Part shown: positions 44,039 through 55,606 of the stretch, piece by piece
How the letters are laid out: every line of letters begins with the position of its first letter
Position numbering within the stretch: position 1 is the first letter of the stretch
Assembly: GCF_030272615.1 (NCBI RefSeq)
Contig: NC_081414.1
Location: 54,266,636-54,330,635, forward strand
Direction of reading: 5' to 3'
Length of the DNA stretch: 64,000 bases
Source: Cryptomeria japonica
Taxonomy: Eukaryota; Streptophyta; Pinopsida; Cupressales; Cupressaceae
Program-made: the position numbers and the translations under genes
Notes under the pieces: generated by a model
Database searches by the model: none
What the model was told of the DNA's origin: nothing
The model's input: only the letters and a program-made list of their open reading frames with translations

Positions 44039-44705
44039 ATGACGAGAAGAAGACTTGCCAATGAAGAGGTATGTCTTATTTCTCAAATTGAATTGTCATT
44101 TGTTATTGAAGCTTGTAAAGATAAACATTGGTTAAAGGCTATGGAAGATGAATTAGATCAAATAGAGAAGAATGAGACTTGGACTTTAGTTCCCCGGCCT
44201 AAATATAAGAATGTTATTGGAACTAAATGGGTTTTTAGGAATAAATTAAATGAGGATGGTCAAGTTGTAAGAAACAAGGCTAGATTGGTTTGTAAAGGAT
44301 ATTCTTGAATGGAAGGAATTGATTATGGTAAGACATTTGCACCTATAGCTAGAATTGAAGTTGTTAGACTATTTCTTGCCTATGCAACATATAAGAACTA
44401 TAAGGTCTATCAAATGGATGTTAAATGTGCATTTTTTGAATGGCGAACTTGAGGAAGAGGTATACATTGAACAACCTAATGGATTTTCACTGACAAATTA
44501 TAAAGATATAGTTTGCAGGTTAAGAAAAGAATTATATGGATTGAAACAAGCTCCTAGAGCTTGGTATTCAAGGTTGGATAAATATCTTTTGAAGCTTGGT
44601 TTTACTAAAGGAAGAGTTGATAGTAATTTATATTATAAGATCACTGATGATGATATTCTGATTATTGAAGTATTTGTTGATAATATCATTTTTGGAGGTG
44701 GATAA
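44039..44705 (+). pseudogene. Copia-B reverse transcriptase (active-site change)
   Basis: 44039-44308 encodes the RT start (HWLKAMEDELDQIEKNETWT, GTKWVFRNKLNEDG, NKARLVCKGYS). After a TGA and a frame slip near 44430, 44355-44705 has FLNGELEEEVYIEQP and LYGLKQAPRAWYSRLDKYL. The catalytic pair reads FVDNIIFGG: the second Asp is Asn, a single G-to-A change that should abolish polymerisation. The frame shifts again just after this motif. Confidence 0.88.
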
Positions 44706-45620
44706 ACTGTGCATGGAATTCTCTAATAATATGAAGAATGAATTTGAAATGTCCATGATTGGTGAGATGAGATTTTTCTTAGGTTTTCAGATTACTCAAA
44801 CTGACAAAGGAATTTTTATCTGTCAAACTAAGTATCTAAGGGAACTATTGAAGAAGTTTGGTATGGATAATTTCAAATCAGTAAGTACTCCTATGGTGAC
44901 AAGTGAGAAATTATCTATCATAGACACATCTGCACTAGTAAATTCAACAAGGTATAAGTCTATGATTGGTGGCTTGTTATATCTAACTCAGACTAGACTG
45001 GATATTATGAATGTAGTGAGTATCATTCCAAGATATCAAAGTAATCCTAAAGAAAATCATGAAGGTGTAGTAAAGAGTATATTTTGGTATTTGCAAGGAA
45101 CAACAGAATATGGCTTATGGTATTTTAGAGATGATAACTTCACTTTATGTGCATATACAAATTTAGATTGGGCAGGAGATACTAATGACAGAAAGAGCAC
45201 TTCTAGCGGAGCTTTCTTTCTTGGAAAGAAGTTGGTTTCATGGATCAACAAAAAATAGTCATGCATTTCTTTATCTACTGCAAAAGCTAGATATGTTATT
45301 GCAGAAACTAATTGCACTCAAGTCTTATGGATGAAGAAAATGTTGAAGGATATGAAGGTAAATTGTAGTGAACTGGTAGTTATCTATTATGATAACTCTG
45401 CAGCTATTGACATGTCTATGAATCTGATATTTCACTTTAAGACTAAAACACATATCAATAAAATATAACTTTTTGAAGGACAAGGTGGAAGAAAAGGAAG
45501 GCAAATTGGTTTATATGAACACTAAAGAAAAAATTGTAGATATATTCACTAAACCGATGTCTAAGGAATCATTTGAGTATTTGAGAGACATGTTAGGGGT
45601 ATTTACCCCTCCGACAGAAA
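44665..45620 (+). pseudogene. Copia-B RT connection and RNase H
   Basis: 44665-45258 continues with EFEMSMIGEMRFFLGFQI, TKYLRELLKKFGMDN and DRKSTSSGAFFLGKKLVSW, then a TAG. RNase H follows in broken frames: AKARYVIAETNCTQVLWMKKML and YDNSAAIDMS (catalytic Asp), ending near 45620. Confidence 0.85.
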
Positions 45621-45982
45621 CTTAATTGATGGAGTAGACCATTAGTCTGGTATGCACCATCAACTTTATCCTTTGCTTCGGGTTAATGTAGTGGTGCTAC
45701 TACTTAGGGGGAGTAGTCAAATTTGATGTTTAGAGGCTTATATTCTTGCTTTGATATTTTTGTCAGATTTTTGGCATTGATGTCAAAGGGCGAGAGATAG
45801 TGATGTGAAAAATAAATTCAGAACTTTACAAAGATATTATTCACAGGAGGACAATTATTGATATTCAGAGCTATATGTTGGAGATTGTTGGTTGTCTTCC
45901 ATATGGGGAGACTTGTTTATCATTTATTTGTACTTAGATGTTTTTCACATCTAGTGTTGCCATCCATGCCAAAGGGGGTGAT
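45621..45982 (+). promoter_or_regulatory. Copia-B 3' untranslated region and polypurine tract
   Basis: Non-coding. It contains GGCATTGATGTCAAAGGGCGAGAG (around 45774), which matches the first bases of Copia-1, and the tract CCAAAGGGGGTGAT ending at 45982 beside the LTR. The first block may be a decayed second purine tract. Confidence 0.75.
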
Positions 45983-47075
45983 TGTTGGAAATATGGATGA
46001 ATTGATTATGTGTTGCATTGATGTTTTGTCATTGATGTCAACACAATTTGTTATGGTTGGTTACTGACAGACAGGTTTTGGTTATCGGTAGAAGATATTG
46101 TGTTAATGGTAAGGGTTTAAGGTTTTACCAGTAGAGCTTTCACTGAGAATCTTTGATAGTATGTGCAAGTGGTGTTGGTTTGGCTTCTAGATGGAATTCA
46201 GAATGCAGAAGGTGATCCTTGATCATGCCTCAACAGATTGGAGACATCATTTTGGCCTAGTGGACCCAGATTAGGTCCAGTACCTATCTAGGTTATGGAC
46301 CGGTATCGTGTTAACATGTTCTCTACACATTACTGGGATGTTCTATGGATTGGTTATTGTTGTTTTGATCTAAAGATGACATGGCATATCATTGTAATAT
46401 GGATGTATGTAACGATCTTATTGTAATATCTTTTAGGTGGCCAACCTAATTGGTTTAGTCCTTAGGGTTTGTATATATTGATGTAAGATCTCAATGTAGA
46501 TCATGTGTCGTGGTCGTGGAATGAAATATCATATGCAAAGGACATTTGGTCGATCATAGGTGATCGAATTGGGTTTAAGTAAGAGGTCAAAGGCCTTTGG
46601 TATTAATCTTAACTGGGACTATAATCAGGCATGGTAGATGCTATCTCTGGCAGTTCATTCTTCTGGATTGTTGTCCAATTATCTTGAGGTGGTCATAACC
46701 TCTCTGTAGTTAGTGAGACTCTTTTGTAAAGAGTAGTATGCTCTAGGCAGTGTGCCTTCCTGTATGTGTAGGCCCCTTATTGTATCAAATACTTTCTATT
46801 GAAGTATCATCTGAGAGTGGGTAGGCTTCCCAATGTGGTTTTTCCCTTTACCAGGTTTTCCACGTACAAATCATGGTGTTATGTGGTATTGTTGCATTGT
46901 ATTAATTCTCTGTTTCATTCTTACATTTTATTGCTTACTGGTATCTATTTCTACAATTTTGGTATTCAATTTTTATGTGCTCAGGTTAAAGGTTATAAAG
47001 TGGTTTGATTAATATAATCTGTTGACAACTGATTCACCCCCCTCCCCTCTTAGTTCTCCATCAGTTATCCTAACA
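45983..47075 (+). repeat. 3' LTR of Copia-B
   Basis: 1,093 bases from TGTTGGAAATATGG to TTATCCTAACA, next to the purine tract. Near its end it carries CTGATTCACCCCCCT, the reverse of the GGGGGGTGAATCAG block at the edge of the other LTRs here. The beginning matches the reverse complement of the right end of the solo LTR at 47708-48900. Bases 47076-47080 are GAAAA; the partner duplication is not in the window. Confidence 0.88.
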
Positions 47076-47707
47076 GAAAATACATTAAACTTGTTGCAAT
47101 GTCCTAAGCTGATGGAGACCTCTCTTATATATATTTCATTAAAAAAGGTGTGGCACTCACTAATGAATAATACTATTAAGGACCTATATTTTTCCAAGTT
47201 CCACAAAGAAGATATATGGGGAGAACCTGTGGAGGTAATTACCAAAAGTACTTGAATTCAGAAGATTGTAGAGATAGAAGAGGAACTTGAGAGGGAATAA
47301 AATGAGTCAGATAAGGAGAATGTACCCCTAACAAAAGAATACATGGCTCCAACAAATCTCAACAACAAGAACCCAAAACTTGGCTATTCTCAAACGCTTT
47401 CTATCTCTCAAACTAATAGATTATAATTGTCATATGATTTGAAATAATATTAGAGTTAAGATATAAATGGAGAGAGAATGCAAGAGAGGTAGGGTTTTGG
47501 GAGGCAATGGAGATGATGGGGCAGATGGGGATCCAATTGGAGATGATGATCCTTTGCTGAGGGGTTTTTAAGGATGGTGAGTGCCTTCTTCTTCCCTCTA
47601 TGTTTTGTATTTTGGGTTGTCCTATTCATGGTAGATCTATGTTCTCTTTGTCTACTGACCCTTTGTGGATGACATCTTTACCAAGGCCCTGTGTCTAGTG
47701 TGGGATT
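47076..47707. other. Unassigned sequence between LTRs
   Basis: No recognised gene. The plus strand 47205-47380 has a short Glu-rich coding-like stretch (KIVEIEEELERE after a stop) and purine-rich sequence at 47460-47560. It is probably the older sequence into which Copia-B and the solo LTR inserted. Confidence 0.4.
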
Positions 47708-48900
47708 TGTTAGACTATTCAGATAACTAGAAGACAATAAAGAGGAGGGGGGTGAATCAATTGTCTCAGATTACAGGAACATTCAACAATTAAAACCTTA
47801 ATACCGGAACACAAAACAATAATATCGGAATAGCAGTTAATTCAATTAAGCATAAATAGTAATCACAAAATAAAAGCTATCCACACAACACCAAGGTTTG
47901 TAAGTGGAAAACCCGGTAAAGGAAGAAACCATGGTGCAAAGCCTACCCACAGTTAGACAATACTTCTGCAGTAAGTATGTGAATTACAATGAAGGGGCTT
48001 GCACTTGTAGGAAGACCAATAGCCTAGAGCACACTGCTCATCACAAAAGGAGCCTTACTAACTACATAGAAATCCAGACAACAATCCAAAGAAGTGTTGA
48101 ACTACAAAAGATAGCATCTCCTATGCCAGAGTACAGTTTTGGTTAAGCTGAATACCAGAGGACTAAATCCTCTTACATAAACCCAATTCGATCTCCAATG
48201 ATTGACCAACTCCTCTACCTAAATGATATTACATTATCCGTACATTAAATTCCTTGACCATGATCTCTTACTTTAACTATGATGATCTATAATGAGATCT
48301 TACATCTATATATACACAAACCATTGACCATAAAGAATCAGGTCAGCCATCAGACAATAAACCAATTACATAATTACATACCATGTCAGCCTTAGACTGA
48401 ACAAGTAATATCAACACATATACATCCTATAAATATATCAATAGGTCCTATCCACATGTTACATTAAAGTTGGTCTATAACCTAGATCAACTAGGACCAA
48501 GTATAGGCCCAAACACATTAGTAATGATCTCCAAATGCCAAGTCTCAAACATGATCACCAACAGCATCCTGAAACTCCATCAGAAGCTGCACCAACACCA
48601 CTTATGTAATTTATCAAAGATCTTCACTAAAATCTCTTCCGGTGAAACCTTCGTGGGAACCAGAAACCAATCTTCTAAGAAAGAAGGATAGCATCCAATC
48701 ACCAAACCAAAACGAATTAACCAAATATGAGTATAAGTATCATGAACAAGTCAATTCCATCACCACATTATACCGGAGCCTGCCAGAACATACCGGATCC
48801 AACTTAGCTAGAAACCATCCAACCTACCGAGACCAGAAGGGTGCCAATAAAGTATCCAAATAGCTAGTGTTAACATCAATGCAACACATAATCAATTCCA
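47708..48900 (-). repeat. Probable solo LTR related to the Copia-B LTR
   Basis: Plus-strand reading starts TGTTAGACTATTC, with GGAGGGGGGTGAATCAATTGTC soon after, then GGAAGACCAATAGCCTAGAGC and the end ATCAATGCAACACATAATCAATTC, which is the reverse complement of the first bases of the Copia-B LTR. No primer site, gag or pol is attached and no partner copy lies nearby. The right edge is uncertain and no target duplication is visible. Confidence 0.72.
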
Positions 48901-49183
48901 CCGATCTTCTGAGGGCTGGTGTTTTTTTTGGGCTCTTTCTCTTGGGTTACCTATGTTCATCTAGTTTGATTTTTTGGTTGCTGAGCTCTATTAGGGCTTG
49001 GTTCCTTTGGGGTTTCTTTGTGGTGGCCTCTTTTATCTCGTGGGTCTACATCTTTCCTCTTCTTTGGGCCATGAGCTTCTATGGTTTTATATTTATTTTC
49101 TAGGCCCTTTTCTCTTGTTTCTCTAGCTCTCCTCCTTTTTTCTCCTATTGAGGTGGAGATCCTATCGGTAGGTTTGTTCAAGG
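48901..49183. other. Unassigned sequence left of element B
   Basis: T/G-rich on the plus strand, without a recognised gene. The open frame 48867-49103 is a run of Phe, Leu, Trp and Ser codons from composition. It continues at 56791 across element B; both flanks share CTATTGAGGTGGAGA. Confidence 0.45.
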
Positions 49184-50382
49184 TGTTACGCCCAATATGG
49201 AAAGCTAATGTACTGAGAGGGGAGGGGTGAATCAGTACTTCAAATCCTCTTTCCAACAATATCTTTACTGTTATGCATAAACCAAAAACTACTGTAACAT
49301 AACATAAAGCTAAAACAAATGAGTAACAATCATACATGATTCACTCCATAACACATATATTTTGGTTACATAGAAACTCTTGGTTAGAGAGAAAAACTAC
49401 GGTGGGGATGGCACCCACAACTTCACTACTGCAATAATAAAGAGTGCTCAGTTAGAGCTACATTTAGCTATTTCTGATAGCTTACCCTATTAGGAGTATT
49501 AAGATTAGTTAGATCTACCTTACTAAAGGATTTATACAACACTATATAAGTGTAGCACCTGGTTAAAGGATTTACAATTTATAGACTTGGTTAGAGTCTT
49601 TTACCCTATTAAAGGTTTCTCTTACAACTTCAAAATATTACAATATAATCATTACAAATATCTGCAACTTTACATCTGAAATGTTGTAGCAGATTCTATG
49701 TGCTCAAAATAAGATTACCTTGCCTATAGCATACCTCGGTAACTCATAAAGTAACTCGGTAAACCCTTATGTTTAAACTATTCCTCGACTGTTCTTTGAT
49801 AACCTTCTCGGTGACCTCTATGTCTCTATAACAGTCATAATACTCTGTGATTTCTCATGTATCACATAAGGCTTGCTGCATACACATATGCACACACATT
49901 TCTCACATTCACATCTATTTCTAACCCTAAATTCATGATGTATAAATAGACTTCTTATGTTGGTGATCTGATTCATTGCTTCAATCTTACAAACATGATT
50001 TCTCGAATAAATAACCATGCAAAATATTTCATTGGTTAGATGACCTCAAAATTATACAAAATCTGTATGTGCAATTTCCAATGTGATAACGGTTCTGTGT
50101 GCCTCGATCTTGTAACACATTTTCACATGTGTGTCCAGGTTCAATGAATCTGGTAACACGTTTCACTCGGTGTATATCAACTCGGTGTATTATCTTTACT
50201 GCTCGGTAGACATGAAATAACACTCAGTAGACAGCTCAGTGTATACTAGGCTTTTTTACTATTTTCCTTCTGTAACCGACTAGGCTGTTCATACCGACAA
50301 AGTATTTCAATAGTGATAACCGACTAGAGTATATAGAATGACTTTGTATATAAAACTAATGGCAATTTGATAAGTAGTAACA
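49184..50382 (-). repeat. 3' LTR of element B
   Basis: Plus-strand reading runs from TGTTACGCCCAATATGG to AAGTAGTAACA, with GAGAGGGGAGGGGTGAATCAGT near one edge. It is close in sequence to 55607-56790, apart from scattered substitutions and a small insertion near 50165. Confidence 0.92.
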
Positions 50383-50400
50383 ATCTCCCCTTTTGACATT
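50383..50400 (-). promoter_or_regulatory. Polypurine tract of element B
   Basis: The minus strand reads AATGTCAAAAGGGGAGAT directly inside the LTR, one of the purine tract variants shared across the copia-type elements here. 50401-50820 has no gene. Confidence 0.85.
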
Positions 50401-50830
50401 AGTTGAGATGTTTGACAAAACTACTTACAAAGTCATTACTCAAAAATCTGTATACTTTACAAAATTTGATTAAACATGCAATATATACATTAGTCATTGA
50501 AATAGTATAATCAAATATACTCCCCTTATCAATATGCTGTACAAAACTCTATAATCATTGTTCTTTCCTCTGTTCATTGCTCGGTTCACTGCTCTTGGAT
50601 ACTCTACATATTCTACTCATTCTCTGCTCGGTATACTCCCCCTGTATACTACACTCCAGTTGTTTGATAATTTGAATACTATACACTCTCCCTGTGTACT
50701 TTGATGCTATATATACTCTTGATGATATACTCTGATATACTCTGATATTATTTCAGCAATAAATTTGACAAATCTGCAATAAATTTGACAAGTTTTACCT
50801 TGCCAACAGCAATGGATTTCTATACTTCCT

Positions 50831-51918
50831 CTATATTTTAGCAGTTAGCTCCTTGTCTTTTAGTTTTCTCAAGTATTCGGATGCATCTACTCGAGATGTC
50901 TCAATCTGATTTAGGAGTTCATCCAATTGAATATGGATGACTGCATTGGTTGATACTGTAGCTGAAGGTAGCATATCTGATAGTAAGGTCTTTACCTTCT
51001 GAAGTAATTTATTCTTCTTTTGTATGGCCAGTTGCTTCTCCTGTTTGGCCTTTTCTTTGCACAGTTCACTAAATTTAGTGAGTGCTTGCCCTTTCAATTT
51101 GGAGATGTCTACATTGGGCAACACTATCGGTTTTGGTAAATCAATTTTGAAACTATTCTTTTTCAACTTCTTTTCTTTACCTTTCACCAGGTGAACCACT
51201 AGAATAGCTTGAGAGGCTTGAGGACCCTCGGTAGGTTGCTTGGTAGAGATAACACTTTTGTCAGTTTCTTTAGCCTCGGTAGTGTCCTTTGGTATCTCAG
51301 TTCTTGGTGTCTCAGCTGTAACATTTTCCATGCTTGAGAGGTTTGTTCTTGTGAAGTACCTTCTGCTGTAGACTTTTGACCTTTGGTGCCTTCACTTGTA
51401 GCCTGAGGAGCTTTGGTTGTAGTAGGTTGATTGATCGGTGGGTAAGGATGAACTTGTTCCAAAATAGATTCACTGGAGACAAGTTTTGCATAAGAACTAC
51501 CTTCTATCATTTCTTGTTCAGGTGCCTCTGCATCCATGATATCTTCATCTATTTGAATGGTGTCAGCAGGGTCTTGCTCGGTGACATTAGGCTCTTGGTC
51601 GGTGACATCGACTATTTCCACTATAGATTGTTCACCAGCATTCTTTCTTTGAAAGATGGTCTTCCATTGCTCTTTTGTTTCCTTCTCCACTTCTATATAT
51701 AGGCCATTCATCAATTTCAAGGCCTTTTGTTTTACTATAAATTGAGTTTGGTTGTTTGTCAGATGTTCTTTTATTTCATCAACCGACATATCAGGAAAGA
51801 TATGCACCAAACTTCTTTCTCTGATTTGTTTCTCCGAGTCTAGGGCATATTGCCATCTAGTTTCAATATGTGCATATAATTCCTTAGGAATAGAATTACA
51901 TACTTCTAATGGGACCAC
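50831..51918 (-). pseudogene. Element B large protein, C-terminal part
   Basis: Two overlapping open frames: 51199-51918 and 50831-51331. The first has NSIPKELYAHIETRWQYALD and DEIKEHLTNNQTQFIV, which align with EIPDDLYKRLEARRQ and KEIDDLIAQANWIVF in element A. An acidic/Thr/Gln-rich linker follows. The second, after a frame change near 51260, is Lys-rich and helical (LTKFSELCKEKAKQEKQLA; EYLRKLKDKELTAKI). No known domain. Confidence 0.65.
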
Positions 51919-52830
51919 TCAGAATTTGAGAAGTGTGCAAATGACAGCTTCTTCAATTTGCCTCTTTTCATCAGCAGATCTGGATTCATATTTGACAAAT
52001 CTGAATCCACCAAATCCACCATATTCCTTTAGATTATTACAAAAAAATTCTACACTATGTACATCTACCTTCTTGCTTTTCACAATCTGAAATTTATTTG
52101 CATCTTCAGATTCGGTATCACTCGACTCTTTTGGCAAAATGAGTCTCCGAGTAGATTTCTTGTAAGTTCTAGTTACCTTAGGAACAACAACAGTCTTTTT
52201 TTTTTCACTCGGTGATGTAGCAGATGCCCTTGTGTTAGGTCTCTTTGTTGGAGGGGTCGGTAGGGCCATTGAAGTGTCCTGTTTCTTTCTCTTCAACACT
52301 TTTCCCTTAGGTAATTCGGTGCTAAGTGTTACGGCTGCTTCTTGGGCTTATGTCTCCTCTTTGGTGATGGTTAGAACTCCTTTGACAGGTGTGGAGGAAG
52401 ACTCTTCTCCAAATTTCTCAGTTAATGCCTTAATCATCTTTGTAGCTTTTCTTGTAGCCTTAGGTACTACAATGCTCATTTTTACTTTTTCCTTCCTTTC
52501 TTCATAGGTTCCATACCTCGGCTTGGTAGTATGCCTTGGCAATGATAGATAGGCATCAATTTGCTATTGTGTGATATCAAAATCAATCTTGTAACCCATA
52601 GGTGACAAAGATTGAGTCCTTGGTTCCACAACATTCACATAACAGTAATCGGTGTCGACCTCAAAACATATTTCATCTTTGTATTTTTCTACCAACTATG
52701 GTGGAATCCGGTACCTGTTATGCATTTTCTCTTGGAACTTGCTGAAGTAATCATCCATTATATCATTAAAGTTATCACCTAACTTCTTGATGAAGTCATT
52801 GATCTGATGGGTGATTGGTCGGTGTAGTTC
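51919..52830 (-). pseudogene. Element B large protein, central basic region
   Basis: Open pieces 52348-52542 and 51919-52299 with stops between. The content is basic and low-complexity (TKRPNTRASATSPSEKKK; TRTYKKSTRRLILP), like the Lys/Arg-rich centre of the element A protein. It then reads ESRSADEKRQIEEAVI, aligning with DTLSVDEKGQVEESVI in A. A stop at 51919 separates it from the C-terminal frame. Confidence 0.62.
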
Positions 52831-53640
52831 CTAAACAACTTTATCGACTGTTGGAAAAAACTTCTCAAAGTAGAAAAACATACATACAAGTAGTGATCCA
52901 AATTTTAGAGTGTTTGTCGTGTTGTTCTTCTTCGGCTTCCTGATTGTGTTCAGATTTTCAAACAAGTTCTTTAGCAATACTTCACACAAGTTAATTTTCA
53001 TGCCTTTCTTAACAATTTTGTATGCTAAGTCCACTGCTGCATAAGGTACACTATTTTCCCTTGCCGATTGGAAGAAACAGTAACCAATTACTCTAATGGA
53101 AAATTTGAGTTCAGGATCAGTGACATTGTTCAACTTCAGACCTCTATAATCCGATTCAACTCCAGTGAAACTAATCAATTCCTTCTGTGATATCATTTTT
53201 TGTGCTCGAGCATGATCATAGATAGGATAACCGGTGATCAGATGAATGATTTCTTTAGTGATCTTAAACAGTTGCTCTTGCAGCCACATGAAATCATCAT
53301 GCACTCGACTTAGTACAAATTTGACCCACTAGGGTTTGAACACACGAGGATAGGCTAGGGCTTCAATCAATCCCTTGATTTTGATATGCTCATACTTGCT
53401 ATCCATTTTACCATCTATGCACAATTCATCATATGCATCTTTGATCTCAACATGACCGAGTTCTTCAACATGACATTTTGTGAAGAATCTCACATCCTCG
53501 ACTAACAAGACTCTATCTGGGATGAGTGAAAAAGTAGTTTTGTCATCCAGTTCAGATGCAATTTTGGGAGTCAAAGAGTATTTTAGTGAGGGCTTTTCTA
53601 CATTTGTGACAACAATGGGGTCTTGGATCTTAGATGCCAT
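52831..53640 (-). pseudogene. Element B large protein, N-terminal region
   Basis: A start at 53640 (MASKIQDPIVVTNVEKPSL) parallels MASTSAIEYIANPT of element A. After a single TAG near 53329, the frame 52831-53304 reads DDFMWLQEQLFKITKEIIHLI, ELISFTGVESDYRGLKLNNV and LKFGSLLVCMFFYFEKFFP. These align in order and spacing with FFWLDAIHKITKQVVKAII, LVINLTGATFDKRSLRVNDV and FRFGNLLVCLMLHIKKQVP of A. This shows a shared protein family rather than chance frames. 53641-54195 upstream is non-coding. Confidence 0.75.
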
Positions 53641-54195
53641 TTTGATTTCAGATAAAAATTGACACAGGAACCTTAGGGTTTGAGAACTTAACAAACAACA
53701 GACGCTTCACACTCAGCATGTAATAACAACTTAATGAGTTCGATAAACCAGCTTAGCAATGCGATGAGATTCAATGTAAATACCTTAGATTTTGCTTTGA
53801 AGATGGTTTGATCACCTTGATTCGCTCTTCTCTGCTTCTCAAAAACTTAGTGAATGAAAATGACCACGAAAAACCTTTTAAGTACTCAAAAATACATTAT
53901 TGGGCTCCGTGAAAGTTAGGTCAAAGACATTAAATGTACTCAGTTCACTTAACTTTCTTTCCCCTTTTTTTTGCACTTTAACCTTGTAACCAGATTTCCT
54001 TCATATATCGACTTGGCAGACTTCCTGAATTCACCCACTTAATAGTTTTCCTGTAAAGTGCTCCAAAAGACTTTGATAGAATTTCAAACTTACTACTACA
54101 TCTTACTATGTAGATATTGAATTCAGTACATACTAAAATAGGAACTATTTAAGATTTAACCTTGTGAGAATGCAGTCCCTTCATACCTTTACCAA

Positions 54196-54950
54196 TTAAT
54201 TTGGAGTGGGAGCACCTAACTCGATAGCTAAGGTGCTTTCTTTATTTGACACAATTTCCTTCTTTCTCCAAATCATCTTTAATTTCTCTTTTATTTCCTT
54301 AGAGTCTTCTCTAGGTTGATCTCTGCAATCTCCAGCCAAGTGTCCAACTTTGTGACAATGAAAACATGCCATACTAGGATTTCTCCATGATCTTCGGTTA
54401 TTCATTCCAAACCTTATAAAGCAGTTGGCACTTATATGTCCATATCTTCCACAACATTACACCATATCCTTGTATTGTAATCCCATGGTACTGCAGAATA
54501 TTGTCGATAAGGATCTGTGTGAGTTCGGTAACCTCTAGTATTTGCTCGGTGTGCAGACCACATGTGGTTCTTTTGCTTAATCCAACACTTCTTGGTGCTA
54601 TGTCCATATCTATTGCAGTTTATACAAAACCCTTTGAATTTTGCCTTCTGATAATTGTTAACAGACTTTGTCCTACATTGATTAGATGTGTGACCATATT
54701 TATTGCAATTGTAACAATAACCATTGGTCTTAGTGGTATTCGGTTGCTTACCTTTTCTAATTTGACACATGTTGGTAGTATGACCTTGATTTCCATAGTA
54801 GTAGCAAATAGGCTTCTTCCTTTTGATGTTATTCCTTTTTCCAACTTGTTTTGATGATTCTCCTCTCTCGGTAGTGCAGATTCCCTTCTCGGTAGAGTCT
54901 TTTCCTTTGTAACCGAGTCCTCCTTTGTAGGGTCATCTTGTGTTCAGTTG
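54196..54950 (-). pseudogene. Element B CCHC array (five knuckles)
   Basis: Knuckles in order: CYYYGNQGHTTNMC (second Cys now Tyr), CYNCNKYGHTSNQC, CINCNRYGHSTKKC, a fourth (CGRYGHISANC) reached by a frame change near 54450, and CFHCHKVGHLAGDC. A Lys/Glu-rich tail ends at 54196. Element A has four knuckles and Copia-1 one, so array expansion characterises the pol-less type. Confidence 0.8.
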
Positions 54951-55575
54951 TTCATCCAACATCTTTGATGCTTCATAACTCTTCTTCAGTGTTTCCTTGG
55001 ATTTCTTCTCTATTTCAAGTTCATTGCTCAACCTTGATACTTCAAGTTTCAATGCTTGATTCTCATCATCTTTCAAATTTGCTTCATGATTTGTATAACC
55101 TAGTTGATCTATCAGATTTTATTGAATGCCAGTTAGTCTTATGATTTCATCATTCTTGTCAAATACTAAGACTTCAAGTTGTTGTTTCTCTCTTTGTAGA
55201 TCTCTTTCTTTATCCTCGGCTATCCTTAATGCATCTAGATTTTTAGTCATCTGTGTACTGAAATGTTCATGTTCTCTTTTCATTGCTTTTAGTTGATCAG
55301 CCAATGCTTTGTTCTTTTCTTTCAACATTCCAATCATTTCTTCAGCTTCTTCAAATTTACTGTTCTTAGATGATGTCTCGATTTGTTCCACTAACTCTTA
55401 AGAATCCTGCAAGTCATTAGATAATCTTCTCCTTACTTTCAGAGATTTTTGCATTTACCTTTGCATGTCTGCAATCACTTGATTTGCATTATCCAGCTTT
55501 TCTTGTAGATACACAATCTTCCCAGATTGTTTATAGCCTTCCATTGATAAAATCTTTCTCTTTAGGTAGTTAAAC
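54951..55575 (-). pseudogene. Element B coiled-coil Gag-like region
   Basis: The frame begins just inside the primer site (GKIVYLQEKLDNANQVIADM). The longest open part is 55119-55391, with EEAEEMIGMLKEKNKALADQ and KERDLQREKQQLEVLVFDKN, a clear coiled coil. After a stop it continues with LEVSRLSNELEIEKKSKETL. Same position and character as 37784-38368 of element A; sequence similarity between them is weak by eye. Confidence 0.7.
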
Positions 55576-55591
55576 CCTTTTCCAAGATTCA

Positions 55592-55606
55592 AGCTCTGAT
55601 ACCAAT
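55592..55606 (-). promoter_or_regulatory. Primer-binding site of element B
   Basis: The minus strand reads AATTGGTATCAGAGC against the LTR, a full match to the initiator-Met primer site. Confidence 0.9.

Larger units (their letters stand above)
42016..47075 (+). mobile_element. Copia-B: right part of a Ty1/copia retrotransposon
   Basis: Contains the rest of gag, protease, integrase, RT, RNase H, purine tract and 3' LTR in copia order. The protein motifs closely follow Copia-1, so both are the same family. The central gag fragment lies at 14960-15258 across the DNA transposon. The 5' LTR and the gag start are missing from the window. Many stops and frame slips. Confidence 0.9.

Noticed and set aside
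46800-47008. Plus-strand 69-aa frame in the Copia-B LTR
   Set aside because: Falls wholly within the LTR and has no counterpart in related LTRs.
48867-49103. Plus-strand 78-aa frame, Phe/Leu/Trp-rich
   Set aside because: Low-complexity T/G-rich sequence, no family resemblance, and it overlaps the end of the solo LTR.
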